Shown: positions 36,101 through 42,985 of the stretch, in pieces
How the letters are laid out: each line of letters starts with the position of its first letter
Numbering within the stretch: the first letter of the stretch is position 1
DNA from: Timema cristinae
Lineage: Eukaryota; Arthropoda; Insecta; Phasmatodea; Timematidae
Reading direction: 5' to 3'
NCBI GenBank assembly: GCA_039000515.1
Contig: JBCFYV010000001.1
Span: forward strand, 58,703,234 to 58,767,233
Length of the DNA: 64,000 nt
The notes under the pieces: generated by a model
What the model was told of the DNA's origin: nothing
The model's database searches: none
The model's input: the letters and a program-made list of their open reading frames with translations, nothing else
Program-made: the position numbers and the translations under genes

Positions 36101-36152
36101 TTTTGAGTCCAAGTGTGAGCGGCCAATACTTCATTGTGTCCTCTTCTATTGA
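5340..36152 (+). CDS. Ssu72: Ssu72, RNA polymerase II CTD phosphatase (five exons)
   Basis: CDS is join(5340-5422, 8927-9070, 12423-12562, 15550-15668, 36051-36152), 588 nt, 195 residues; human and fly Ssu72 are 194-195. Family knowledge: Ssu72 removes phosphate from Ser5 and Ser7 of the polymerase II CTD in the nucleus and works with symplekin in the cleavage/polyadenylation complex. Seen: P-loop CSSNMNR (Cys13, Arg19) with Ser20 after it; a RSMEAH block; SFGTG at about 38-42; [20 protein letters not shown] at 77-96; [11 protein letters not shown] with Asp141 and Asp144 (fly general acid numbering agrees); and a C-terminal FY. All splice phases match and no stop or frameshift interrupts the join. 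Intron 4 is about 20.4 kb against about 3 kb for the others. The window shows no second copy. Confidence 0.96.
5423..8926 (+). other. Ssu72: Ssu72 intron 1
   Basis: GTAAGG donor and TTTATTTCAG acceptor. The first half holds a MITE-like inverted repeat (about 5700-6650). From 6650 to the acceptor I see only AT-rich DNA. The open frame at 7546-7857 is low-complexity and Phe/Leu-rich, without a recognisable motif. Confidence 0.85.
5700..6650. mobile_element. MITE-like nested inverted repeats
   Basis: Inner arms TTCACACTAGGCT at 6355-6367 and 6556-6568 are perfect reverse complements (13 bp). A further ACACTAGGCT at 6524-6533 pairs with the same right arm. An imperfect outer pair is visible: TTTACTCGCCGCTACTA at 5722-5738 against the complement of 6612-6632, which has a 4-bp insertion. 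No coding capacity. It resembles a nonautonomous DNA transposon, possibly one MITE nested in another. I did not identify the superfamily or a target-site duplication. Confidence 0.5.
8927..9070 (+). CDS. Ssu72: Ssu72 exon 2 (residues 28-75 plus two bases)
   Basis: Acceptor TTTCAG at 8921-8926. The exon completes Ser28 and encodes [12 protein letters not shown] and the [14 protein letters not shown] segment. It must end at TT before GTATCC (9071) so that TT+T makes Phe76 and leads into YTQNG. The fly protein also has Phe-Tyr-Thr-Gln here, which supports this choice. The donor GTATCC is weak; reading through gives Leu-Tyr-Pro and a stop. Confidence 0.93.
9217..9298 (+). repeat. outlying copy of the 47-bp minisatellite
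   Basis: About two units of the same 'gataatagcc...tgtgttata...ctgcagg' repeat that forms the large array at 9957-10673, separated from it by about 650 bp of unrelated AT-rich intron 2 DNA. An unremarkable 82-codon open frame lies between them (9364-9612). Confidence 0.85.
9957..10673 (+). repeat. 47-bp minisatellite in Ssu72 intron 2
   Basis: About 15 tandem units of roughly 47 bp. Each has ATCATTAAGAGATAATAGCC, then CGCTTGTGTTATAC and a CTGCAGG (PstI-type) block. Units differ by point changes; some carry TCATAATAACCAG instead of AGATAATAGCCCC, and that variant pair recurs, which suggests a higher-order duplication. Confidence 0.95.
10674..12422. other. Ssu72: rest of Ssu72 intron 2, no gene recognised
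   Basis: Very AT-rich. The 134-codon open frame at 11779-12183 is Asn/Lys/Phe/Leu-rich and matches nothing I know; I treat it as chance. The intron ends at ATGATTCAG (12414-12422). Confidence 0.6.
12423..12562 (+). CDS. Ssu72: Ssu72 exon 3 (Phe76 completion to residue 122 plus one base)
   Basis: Encodes the strongly conserved core [20 protein letters not shown] followed by [20 protein letters not shown], then YDQVIE. Ends in G before GTCAGT (phase 1). An uninterrupted match to the family over the whole exon. Confidence 0.96.
12563..13799. other. Ssu72: first part of Ssu72 intron 3, no gene recognised
   Basis: AT-rich intronic DNA. A short TTGATTGATTGATTG run occurs near 13543-13560. No other feature seen. 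Confidence 0.6.
13800..14030 (-). mobile_element. SINE family B, reverse orientation
   Basis: On the - strand this reads the tRNA-like head, then GGTTTTTCCTAAATGG and the 'cttcctac...aaatttggat' body seen in the + copies at 19130 and 19942. The copy is diverged; its TAA tail and target-site duplication are not clear. Confidence 0.75.
14080..15185 (+). pseudogene. hAT-superfamily transposase remnant
   Basis: The + frame at 14700-14993 reads [20 protein letters not shown], then [11 protein letters not shown], and a second frame near 15130-15180 reads [13 protein letters not shown] 'vLtLSHGNAxVERGFS' block is known from a group of insect hAT transposases with a BED finger; here the frame breaks right after HGN. 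The upstream stretch 14150-14220 has repeated 'aacctgga' phrases that often accompany such elements. A direct duplication TGGCTTGTCGGTACAACAGC at 14942 and 14971 interrupts the frame. Frames shift several times, so it cannot make active transposase. Confidence 0.65.
15186..15262 (+). mobile_element. SINE 3' tail fragment
   Basis: Contains TGCGTATAACCTGAACGGGT and ACTAAGAC, the shared 3' tail of SINE families A and B, directly after the hAT remnant. Confidence 0.7.
15550..15668 (+). CDS. Ssu72: Ssu72 exon 4 (residues 123-162)
   Basis: Acceptor ATTGGTAG at 15542-15549 and donor GTGAGA at 15669. Encodes [20 protein letters not shown], which holds the general-acid loop (Asp144), and ends CEMMSM in phase 0. 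The minisatellite of intron 4 begins only about 20 bp after the donor. Confidence 0.95.
15689..16597 (+). repeat. composite minisatellite at the start of Ssu72 intron 4
   Basis: Built from two sub-units that share GCAGGATACTAGCTGT. One is about 41 bp and continues GGTGATACTGTTTGTGGTGA; the other is about 26 bp and continues AGTGATCAGG. They alternate irregularly for about 910 bp. Some units read TACTAACTG, a perfect branch-point-like string. The array makes a short open frame continuous with exon 4 if the donor is ignored. Confidence 0.95.
16598..18273. other. Ssu72 intron 4 segment, no gene recognised
   Basis: AT-rich. A slightly GC-richer patch at 17270-17400 resembles an old SINE but is too decayed to assign. 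Confidence 0.5.
18274..18405 (+). other. orphan terminal-exon-like segment with polyA signals
   Basis: An open frame from 18274 to the TAA at 18403-18405 ends [20 protein letters not shown] followed by GKPTNPI. The composition is protein-like and unlike the AT-rich flanks. An acceptor-like CATTCCAG lies at 18330-18337, and two overlapping AATAAA signals (18404-18414) follow the stop at once. It could be an alternative 3' end, the last exon of a nested gene, or an old processed insert. I do not recognise the peptide. From the phase-0 end of Ssu72 exon 4 via the 18337 acceptor, another frame would be read, so a splice from Ssu72 does not use this peptide. Confidence 0.3.
19130..19389 (+). mobile_element. 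SINE family B copy with target-site duplication
   Basis: tRNA-like head (TATAGTTAGCTAACACGC as box A region, GAGGTTCGAATCTTGG as box B), body GGGGGTGGTTTTTCCTAAAT, 3' tail ATAACCCGAACGGGTAGTAA and an A-rich end. It is flanked by TCTAGTCC at 19122-19129 and 19390-19397. Confidence 0.9.
19602..19902 (+). mobile_element. SINE family A copy with 12-bp target-site duplication
   Basis: Head GTGACCTGATGGTCTAGGGG (box A region) and GGGGTTCAATCCTCGGTCCC (box B), body with GAATGTGGGGAATGCCAGG, shared tail CGTATAACCCGAACGGGTAG and a (TAA)n end. It is flanked by AACTACAGTGCA at 19590-19601 and 19903-19914. The clean duplication and near-consensus sequence indicate a fairly young insertion. Confidence 0.93.
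19942..20200 (+). mobile_element. SINE family B copy with target-site duplication
   Basis: Full family B structure with GAGGTTCGAATCTCGGTCGG as box B. It is flanked by ATATATAGG at 19933-19941 and 20201-20209, interrupting the GIY-YIG codons of the Penelope-like element. Confidence 0.9.
20731..20758 (+). other. decayed hammerhead-ribozyme-like motif after the Penelope-like ORF
   Basis: TTGATAAAGGCAACAATGCC is followed by GAAAT. Hammerhead cores read CUGAUGA, a short stem II hairpin, then GAAA; here GGCA/TGCC could be stem II and GAAA is kept, but CTGATGA has become TTGATAA. Penelope-like elements are known to carry such ribozymes. As written the core is broken, so activity is unlikely. Confidence 0.35.
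20760..22818. other. intron 4 segment, nothing assigned
   Basis: AT-rich DNA with short chance frames. The stretch 22010-22110 has a tRNA-like 'gttgggcatgtggtctag' phrase and may be an old SINE, too eroded to call. Confidence 0.45.
22819..23920 (+). mobile_element. probable solo LTR (TGTAACG...GTTACA) containing a minisatellite
   Basis: The unit begins TGTAACGTGGGG and ends CTTGTTACA, with ATAT on both sides (22815-22818 and 23921-23924), as expected of a Gypsy-type LTR with a 4-bp target duplication. TTTATATAGGGG near 23658-23669 is a candidate promoter for the + orientation. The GC content is much higher than the flanks. No internal coding region is present. The TGTAAC/GTTACA ends are also inverted repeats, so a short DNA transposon is an alternative. 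Confidence 0.6.
23275..23592. repeat. ~21-bp minisatellite (GGTCCACACACTGGACACGC)
   Basis: About 15 units of 20-22 bp, alternating CGCCGGTCC and CGCAGGTCC forms, embedded in the LTR-like unit. It generates Cys/Gly/Pro/Val repeat frames on the - strand that are not genes. Confidence 0.95.
23921..25102. repeat. AT-rich segment with (ATT)n and palindromic GTCACTTGTTG repeats
   Basis: (ATT)n runs at about 24112-24185. At 24500-24560 the phrases AGTCACTTATTGTGACT and CAAGTCACTTGTTGTG repeat with inverted symmetry, and GAAAAAGACTCATAC (24578) resembles CAAAAAGACTCATCA (24786). This looks like a MITE or its remains. No coding sequence seen. Confidence 0.5.
25103..25175 (+). other. orphan internal-exon-like segment
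   Basis: A good acceptor (TTGCTTCCTTTTAG, ending 25102) and a strong donor (GTAAGC at 25176) bracket 73 nt. One frame is open throughout, reading [20 protein letters not shown] and NQKK, and the other two are less convincing. The segment is less AT-rich than its flanks. I do not recognise the peptide. It lies inside Ssu72 intron 4 on the same strand; its entry phase does not fit the phase-0 end of Ssu72 exon 4. Confidence 0.35.
25350..26823 (-). pseudogene. Tc1-like transposon remnant, DDE transposase on - strand
   Basis: Read on the - strand. The right end has a terminal-repeat-like TACAGTGCTTGCCAAAAATA (complement of 26824-26805) next to TA. Then come GTVK and a [20 protein letters not shown] segment near 26100, WQRVVFSDG with the first catalytic Asp near 25900, QQDNASVH with the second near 25640, and [15 protein letters not shown] with the SPDLNPIE third-acidic block near 25550. 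Stops and frame changes occur throughout. No left terminal repeat was found near 25350. Inactive copy. Confidence 0.85.
26824..27544. other. intron 4 segment, nothing recognised
   Basis: AT-rich, with no open frame of interest. Confidence 0.5.
27545..27760 (-). mobile_element. SINE family B remnant, reverse orientation
   Basis: On the - strand it shows the family B body (complement of 'acaagtacccacatttgtgt' and 'aggaaacactttaagaaaaa') and a degraded box B (complement of GGGATTCAACTCC). Strongly diverged. Confidence 0.65.
27984..28063 (+). other. orphan terminal-exon-like segment
   Basis: Acceptor TTTTATTTTATAG ends at 27983. One frame reads [20 protein letters not shown] then DTSWQ and a stop at 28061-28063, a typical acidic C terminus. 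A second frame, in phase with the donor at 25175, reads [16 protein letters not shown] and stops at TAG. Either could be chance. Unrecognised; no clear AATAAA close by. Confidence 0.3.
28064..31344. other. intron 4 segment, nothing assigned
   Basis: A 3.3-kb stretch without a recognisable gene. The 89-codon - strand frame at 28746-29015 has protein-like composition but no motif I can name. A phrase near 29545-29580 reads [16 protein letters not shown], faintly like the GFRKGRST box of a reverse transcriptase, but nothing around it supports that. Confidence 0.4.
31345..31425 (-). mobile_element. tRNA-like SINE head, family C
   Basis: On the - strand: AACTCAGTCAGTAACGTGTC (box A region) and ATCCCGGGTTCGATTCCAGG (box B). 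The 5' acceptor strand that should pair with GCATGGCC is missing, so it is not an intact tRNA. A second copy is at 35418-35495. Confidence 0.6.
31620..32290 (-). pseudogene. heavily decayed mariner-type transposase remnant
   Basis: On the - strand near 31860-31800 the frame reads [16 protein letters not shown], recognisable as the WPPRSPDLTPLDFFLWG block with the third catalytic Asp of an insect mariner-like group. A little upstream [14 protein letters not shown] fits the segment that precedes it. Other catalytic residues could not be placed. Many stops. Confidence 0.55.
32740..32960 (+). mobile_element. SINE family B remnant
   Basis: Shows GGGTTCAAATCCTGATTATA (box B), GGAGGGTTTTTAACTCTACC, ACCCAAATGCGAGTAAACTTCC and the tail ATATAACCCAAACAGGTAGT. 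Diverged, with an A-rich end at about 32950. Confidence 0.75.
32961..33419. other. intron 4 segment, nothing recognised
   Basis: AT-rich, no coding signal. Confidence 0.5.
33420..34350 (-). pseudogene. mariner/IS630-type transposase remnant
   Basis: On the - strand, 34190-34050 reads [20 protein letters not shown], the HTH-linker segment of a common arthropod transposase group. Next is a block at 33973-33713 with [20 protein letters not shown] and [12 protein letters not shown], matching the 'VTVWCGxxxxxIIGPYFFE' segment. Then [15 protein letters not shown] follows towards 33540. Frameshifts and stops break the frame in at least three places. The upstream 70-codon frame at 34246-34458 is not clearly part of it. 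Confidence 0.7.
34351..35417. other. intron 4 segment, nothing recognised
   Basis: AT-rich. Two phrases of similar wording (near 35045-35150 and 35230-35340: 'tggacacatatgaacaca' and 'tggacatatatgtgcacaa', each followed by an 'atgtggcaga' or 'atgtggtggg' line) suggest an old tandem duplication of about 190 bp. Confidence 0.45.
35418..35495 (-). mobile_element. tRNA-like SINE head, family C
   Basis: On the - strand CTTAAGTCAGTAGGTAACGT and TTCCGGGTTTGATTCCTGGT match the copy at 31345-31425 in layout. Not an intact tRNA. Confidence 0.55.
36051..36152 (+). CDS. Ssu72: Ssu72 exon 5 (residues 163-195 and stop)
   Basis: Acceptor GTTTGTTCTTGCAG ends at 36050. Encodes [20 protein letters not shown] then [13 protein letters not shown] and TGA at 36150-36152. 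The DLDNDIDEL and terminal VLFY match insect Ssu72, and entry phase 0 agrees with exon 4. It lies about 20.4 kb from exon 4. Confidence 0.96.
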   Translation: MAESDDLDNDIDELLHDFESKCERPILHCVLFY

Positions 36153-36520
36153 ACTTGTGTGTCTCGTGTTAGGGATGTATTTGGAACATTTCCCAGTGAA
36201 GTAACAGGATTTAAGGAGTGTCCAAAATATGGAAACAAGCAGTTTGGCCTGACAAAACAATTTCAGAAGTAGCACATTCAGAACTTAACCCCAATAGTTG
36301 TACTATTTATTTTAAGTTCAATTTTGAGTTATTACTTAAAATAGAGAAAGTTTTATTTTTGAGAGTTATTTGTTCACAGCTATTTGCATATGACCAAAAT
36401 TGTATTCATCCTGCATCCACAAGGCCTCAATCTTCATCTTTATCCGCAAATATGTAATATTTCATACTAATTACAATCCTGACACCAGTTAATTATAACA
36501 GAAAAAACTTTAATATAATT

Positions 36521-36526
36521 AATAAA
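36521..36526 (+). promoter_or_regulatory. candidate polyA signal of Ssu72
   Basis: The first clear AATAAA after the Ssu72 stop that I see, giving a 3' UTR of roughly 370-400 nt. Confidence 0.5.
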
Positions 36527-36789
36527 ATTAATAGCTAGGTGCCTATATAATTTTATTTGATACACAAACATTGTAACTTTAATTGCAGTTATAGCCCTAT
36601 TCCTTGTGCCCAATTTGTGGCATCCAGCCTGCTAATATTATTGCACATCTGTACAGGGCTATGCTATTTGACCATTTATTTCTAGGATGATATCTTAGAT
36701 ATAATTAGCCAAATATTTATTTTTTTAATATCCATTGGCTAATTTTGATTCGACTAATGGATCACCCGGCTTCAGATATATAAATAGTG

Positions 36790-38130
36790 TCTACATTCAA
36801 ATAAATAATCATCATCATTGCCATGAACTGTTTCCAGCCTGTGGCCGGGTCTGTTTAGTAAAATGCCTTCATCTCATTCTGTCCTTCCACCATTCTTCCT
36901 CCTGCACTCTCTTCCACTCTCCTCTCACACGCTTGCTGCTGCTATCTGTTCCATATCTTCCTAGGTCTTCCTTGCGGTCTCTTCCTCTATCCTCATTACG
37001 TGTCCATACCATCTCATCCTAGCTTCCTCTACTATCTCATGTACCTCCTGTACCGCAACTCTAGAACTTATATCTTCATTCCTAATCCTATATCTTCTGG
37101 TGACAGGTAGCATGCTACTCAAAAACTTCATTTCCATGGCTTCCACTTTCCTTGTTTCTCTTTTATCCAATGTCCAAGTTTCCACTGCATGGGCATGAAG
37201 TATGCTCTATACAGCACTTCCTTACACTTTAGAGGCACTTCTCTTTTCATTAGTAGGTCTATTACACACCTGTAGAAAACCTCTCCCTGCTGCCCTCGTC
37301 TCACTATATCGTCTCTCCTGCCTCCTTTTGCCTCAATCACACTACCCAGATACTTCACACTCTGCTTCTTTCACATATACTCCATCCAGTTTTATCACCT
37401 TTCTTGGCTTTGGTCTCTGCCTTGTTATCACCCTCACTTAACTTCAAGTCATCTGCAAAAATGATTGCTTTCATTTTATCCTCCCTCAATTTCCTGCCAC
37501 TCTATTTATCATCATTTCCATCACCAATACAAAAGTAATCGTGAAATGGTACTTCCCTGCTTGACTCCATTTTTTAATTGGAGCCACTCTGTCCCCCCTC
37601 TTTCTGTCTTTACACAACTCACATTATTATCATACATATTCATTACTCTCCTAACCACTCTTCTTTCTACTCCAGCCTCCTCCATTGCTTTCCATACTTT
37701 CTTTCAATCCACACTATCATAGGCTTTTTATACATCCACAAATGGCATTAACAGATCCTTCCCAAACACATATGTCTTTTCCATCAACTGTCCAATTCCA
37801 AATATTAAATCTTTCGTCGACCTCTTCTCTATGAACCCATGTTGCTCCTCTCTCCATATTCCATTCACGCTATTCCTCATTCTCCTTTCCAGAAGCTTTT
37901 TGTAAATTTTCATGCATTGACACATCAGTGTTATGCCTCTATTTTTTTCACACCTCTTCTAATCTCCTTTCTTGAATATTAGTAATATAATACCTTTTGC
38001 CCAATCCTCTGGCACTTTATTCTCCCTCCACACTGCCGTTGCTACTCCATACCACCACTGGTGATCCATTTCTCCTGCTGCTTTTATCATTTCCACCTTG
38101 AGTTTGTCCACTCCTGGTGTCAAATACATA
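36790..38130 (-). pseudogene. LINE reverse transcriptase remnant, C-terminal two thirds
   Basis: On the - strand the blocks run from 38130 down to 36960. They are VDKLKVEMIKAAGE and VPEDWAKGIILLIFKKGD (RT start); MKIYKKLLERRMRN, EEQHGFIEKRSTKDLIFGI and LLMPFVDV (palm, with the GF.KRST box); then KYLGSVIEAKGGRRDDI and VLYRAYFMPMQWKLG; and last RWYGHVMRIEEE, the usual 'RWyGHV.R' tail of RTE/jockey-like LINEs. Frameshifts separate all blocks. The 3' end near 36805 reads into CAATGATGATGATTA, a short-repeat tail as LINEs often have. Likely a different family from 4200-5080. Confidence 0.8.
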
Positions 38131-39663
38131 CTATTTAACATAAATATAATATGTTCTAGATAACTTACACACATTTCTTGTAAGATTAGAGAGAAATATT
38201 TTAACCTTTGTGTTGTTGATAATGTTTGTAAAAACTTTATATTGCTAGTTTCAATTAAGATTAACTTTGTTTTCATCTAATTGTTTGATTGATTGATTGA
38301 TTTTTCATTAGGTTTTTCTACTAGCAATTCAAGTAAAATGTGATGGGTCTATAGTGCAATGAAAATTCTTATTTAGGCATGAAAATCAAATATCATAATA
38401 TTGTATGTGGAGACGTGTCAATATATTTGGTGCTAGTAACCGTTTCTGGGTGATTGTTCTGAATGTGTAAAGTCAGCAGCTTTTAGTTTTTGTCAAACTG
38501 GACAAACTCTCTATGTATATAAACTACTGAATATGAGTAGTTTTTTTAAAAAAAGTTTTCATTGATGAATTGAAGTGTCTGACATTATCTGTAAATACGT
38601 ATAGCTCACTAATTACAATTTCACAAATAAGTTTTTGGTATGAATTAGAATATTATGTTGATATAGTTTAGCAATTAAACTCAAACCATGTGGTAGACCT
38701 TGAATATTGACTTTCATTTTGGTATTTTGATGAATAACTTAGATTGTAAAGGATATAAATAAAAAGTTATTAGCATGAATCAATAAATTAAATATTTATT
38801 CAAAAGTGGCATGAGAAGGTGTTATAAACTCTTGACTATCTAGTATTCTATAAAATAGTTACAATGTCAGTAAATCCTTTGATTAAGTAAAGATAAAGGC
38901 TATACTTTATAAAACATGTTCTGGTTTCAGCTAAGAATTTTTCACATACAAAGGGAAAGTGAAAAAAGGCAAAATCAAAGATTAATTTTTCTTAAATTCT
39001 ATTATAAATTCAGCCAAATATATAAACAATGTTGAAATAAAATAAAAAAATTAAGAGATTTTAAGTCATTATAAATGACACAGCAGGACAAATAATACTG
39101 AAAATATTCCACATTTTGTTAAGTTTCTTATACCTTCATACATTTTTTTTTTAAGTTTATTGTTTTCGGTTTGCTTTAGAATGTTTTTAAGACAGGAAAA
39201 CACAATTGTATGATGACATTACAAAGCTTTGAACATTTTAAGTGTTAACGTTTTTGAGGTTCTAAGCTCACAGCATTGGTGAGTTCCTTGGTTTGTCATT
39301 ACTTTTTAGAGGGAAATTATTTCGTATTTTGATTAGTTTTACATTTACGTGCATAATATTTGTACCTTATAAAGAAAAATATTTGTTACAAAGCAATGAT
39401 ACGACTTAAATATGACCACAAAATTGGAAATGTGTTTCTACTAAAGTTAAGTTAAGAAAAGTTCTAGCTACTTAAAATAATCAGATTATATGGCTCACTT
39501 AAATAAAAAGGGTTATGTGAAAGTAGATTTTATATTGCTGATTATTTCTTAGTATATTAAAGTCTTGAATTATTGATAGCATTTTAGTAGATATGCTGTA
39601 TTGTATACTACAGTAGGGCCAGCTTCTCGGTGCTCTGCTAATATCACATTTAATTAAATACAG
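38131..39663. other. AT-rich intergenic DNA, nothing recognised
   Basis: No coding signal; a TTGATTGATTGATTGA run at about 38285-38300. Confidence 0.5.
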
Positions 39664-39812
39664 TGAATGTGGGGAATGCCAGGCCTCCACCGTAGTTCGT
39701 ATTCCACGTTAAACTGTAGGTCCTCCATTTCATCTCACAATCACTCTACCATTACACATTAGCGTAAGTGCATAACACCCGGACAGGTAGTAAGACGCGG
39801 TGCTAATAATAA
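39664..39812 (+). mobile_element. SINE family A, 3' half only
   Basis: Begins TGAATGTGGGGAATGCCAGG and runs through the shared tail to a (TAA)n end; the tRNA-like head is missing (5' truncation). Confidence 0.85.
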
Positions 39813-40826
39813 TAAAATACATGTTGATTATGTTTGAAGTTTGTTCTGCTTTTTCAGCGTTTTTCGCTATGACAATTGCGGTGGCCATTTTATCATCACT
39901 AATTCAGTCTATTTCCAACATTTGTCCATTCAGCATCTCACTCTGTATTCTGGCAATTTTTCAAACTTTCCAACATTTTATTAAGATTGAATATGAATTT
40001 ACAAGTTTAAAAAAGCTCTGTTCCACTTTTAAACAGGGGTCAGAAACCTAACATGCCATTTGAGTGGGGCCCTACTGTACTATTTTACATATTTATGAGA
40101 CTTGTTTTATATTTTTATTATGTTAATTTAAAAACTACTTATTTCAGTTCTTCATTTCCTGTTTTGTGTGTATGTTCGTAAATCAATTTCAATTTGAGAT
40201 CATATTGAAACAAGAACTTAAATTTCAAGATTATAATGAGGGTAAAATTGGTAGGTTTACTATTATAATAGGTTGGGCGATTGGGGGGAGTGATTGAATG
40301 TCTTCAAGAGGCAGCCATTACCTCTTTGTCCAATGGTAGCAGTGTAAAGTGTGAACTGTATTCTTCTTTTCACTGTAAAAGCCATATGGTGTTTGTTCCT
40401 TTTATTCTTTATTTCTATCTACCTTTCCTGTACCTTATTCCAAATATAATATATTAAAAAATTACATATTATTTTTATACTCTTTGAGAAGGCAGAGAAA
40501 AAATAAATTTAATCTAAAGCTTTGTATATGTTTGTTTCATAACTTTTGTTCTAATTTATGTAGTTGATCAATTAAAGGCACATAGGTGCTGATTGGGACA
40601 TTCTCTAATCCTGATCTTTCCCTTTATGTCAACTTTCTGATTTCTGAAATAGAAATTGGTTAAGTATCTTGTACAATGTGAGCACCCTTATTTACAACAG
40701 CAACAAAATATAACTAATTTTAGTGCAAACAAACAAAATAATTACATCAAAGGGATCAATTCTTTACACTTACTATACAATCAGATACTAAAATAATGAA
40801 TCAGTAACAACCTTTCACAACTTGTT
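39813..40826. other. nothing recognised
   Basis: AT-rich, with an 83-codon frame (39800-40051) without motifs. Confidence 0.45.
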
Positions 40827-40988
40827 AATGTGGGGAATGCCAGGTCTCCACCGTGGTTCGGATTCCACATTAAACTGTAGGTCCTTCATTTCATCTCACA
40901 ATCACCCTACCATTACACATTAGCGTAAGTGCGTATAACCCGAATGGGTAGTAAGACACGGTTATAATAATAATAATAATAATAATAG
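40827..40988 (+). mobile_element. SINE family A, 3' half only
   Basis: Begins TAATGTGGGGAATGCCAGG at the same internal point as the copy at 39664 and ends in (TAA)n. Confidence 0.85.
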
Positions 40989-41671
40989 CAACAACCATAA
41001 TTATATAAATTAAAAACTTTATTTAATTAAAAACATATTCCTTAAATAATAATATTATTGGCATACAACTTGAATGAGTAGTAGCATGTGTTAAAAAATA
41101 TGGATTGCTCGTAAATAAATAATTTTCTCTATTGACTTTTTTATAATTCTCCTTTTTATACACTTCTTCCTGAACTTTAATAGTGTCTTCCTGGTTACCA
41201 TTTATCTGGGATATCTCAGATCCACAAGCTAATTTTTAAAAAAATTGGATACATTGTTTTTCCATTTCAGATTTCTAAATTCTATCATGTTCCAAGTCAC
41301 AATTTGAGAACAAATCGTGTCCATAAACCAAAAACATGTAAGCATTTTCTAGTGGCCTGCAGGTGTCCTTGAATTTGCTTGTAAAATTAATTTTTGTCAC
41401 TTGTTTATTTATTTATTACAAATGCACAATTATCCATTACTCTCTTCATATTGCTTCTGTCAGCCGCATAAAAGATATGAAAGGTGAACATTTTATTTCA
41501 ACATAGTGCTAAAACTACTACACAACATATTTAGTAGGAATTATTATTTGTAACAAAACCAGACATTGCTAGAACCATAAGAATTCTCAGCACTTGATAT
41601 ACCTACTTTAAGTCTATGAAATAATAATTTGTAATGAATAGGAATAAACATTTAAATAACTTCTTCCCTGT

Positions 41672-41945
41672 AGGTGACCTGGCGTCTAGGGGTAAGTGTC
41701 AAAGACTTCTGTGCTGGCGGCCGGGGTTCATCTCGATCCGTCACAGATTTATCTGATTTCCAAACCTTCTACACCTCTGACAAGAATCTTGTGAATGTGG
41801 GGAATGCAGGCCTCCACGTGGTTCGGATTCACGTTAAACTGTAGGTCCTTCATTTCATCTCACATCACCCTACATTAACATTAGCGTAAGTGCGAATAAC
41901 CCGAACGGGTGTAAGACGCGGTGCTAATAATAATAATAATAATTC
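41672..41945 (+). mobile_element. SINE family A, full length with many single-base losses
   Basis: Head to tail structure is complete. Compared with 19602-19902 it lacks one base at many places, often in doublets: GGGGAATGCAGG for GGGGAATGCCAGG, CCTCCACGTGG for CCACCGTGG, GGATTCACG for GGATTCCACG. Ends in (TAA)n. Confidence 0.88.
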
Positions 41946-42785
41946 TCTCCCATTCTCCTTTAAAGTGAGGTATCTGGTTTTGCATCATTGACAACATTTT
42001 TATAAGTTTGAGAATGTTCACTGAAATAATCCCCAGACTTTGTCTCCTTCACTTCTCACTACTGTTGCACCACTTCCAACTATTAGTTTATATTCATGCT
42101 TAATATATCACTAATAGTAAAACAGTGTAGGGGTCATTCTTGAATTGAGGTACAATTTATATCTCCCGCCTATATAAATATTTTGTTATTTTTAAAACAA
42201 GTAACAAAAAATTAGTAGTAGAAAGTGTATAAAACTTGATAGAAACATTTAAATATGGTAATATTAAACACAAACTAGACCAACTAATTTATTAAAAGTT
42301 CCTTTCTTCACCTCACTAACTGTCCCCATCTCTTAATTAGTTTGAAGTTCTATATAAAAATAAAGAAAAAGAGTAAAAAATATATAACCATGGTAAAATA
42401 TTCCCATAATATTGTTATTTTTGTTTGAAAATCCATTTAAAAAATTATTTATGAATTTTAATTGATGTTTGTTTGCCCCAAAGTCACACACTGGACAAAC
42501 ATGACATTTTGAATTTGGCGCTAAAACCTTCCCCACTAGCCATAGTGTGTTTTTGACATGTACTTACTATTTCTTGTTATTTCATTAGTCAAAAAGTTTA
42601 TTTAATATTACTCGGTCAACGTACGAAAATTCAGGTAAATAGTAAAGAGTATGATAATTGCAAATCACTTCATTACGTTAATATCATTTGGAGTTTTTAA
42701 ATAACTATGCTAATACCAGTTCAGTTCAACATAAATGGAGGCAGGAACTAACCTCAATGTTTGTTTGCCACTTTATACTTATATT
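41946..42785. other. nothing recognised
   Basis: AT-rich, no coding signal. Confidence 0.45.
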
Positions 42786-42985
42786 ATGGTTATGAAACTC
42801 AAAAATCCGCAAAAAATCACTTCATAACATCGCTTGTATAAAAATGGTGTTATCACTTTGCTAACGTGCTTAGTGACGAAATTATGTTATGAAACTCAAA
42901 TCCGCCAAAATCACTTCACTAACATCGCTTGGTAATAAAAATGGTGTTATCACTTTGCTAACGTTGCTTAGTGACGAAAATGTTG
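42786..42985 (+). repeat. ~100-bp tandem duplication
   Basis: Two units beginning TTATGAAACTCAAA and ending CTTAGTGACGAAA (about 42793-42888 and 42889-42980), with shared AAATGGTGTTATCACTTTGC inside. A reverse-oriented relative, TTAGCGAAGTGATGAATTATG, lies at about 43237, so the duplication may be the end of a MITE. Confidence 0.75.
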
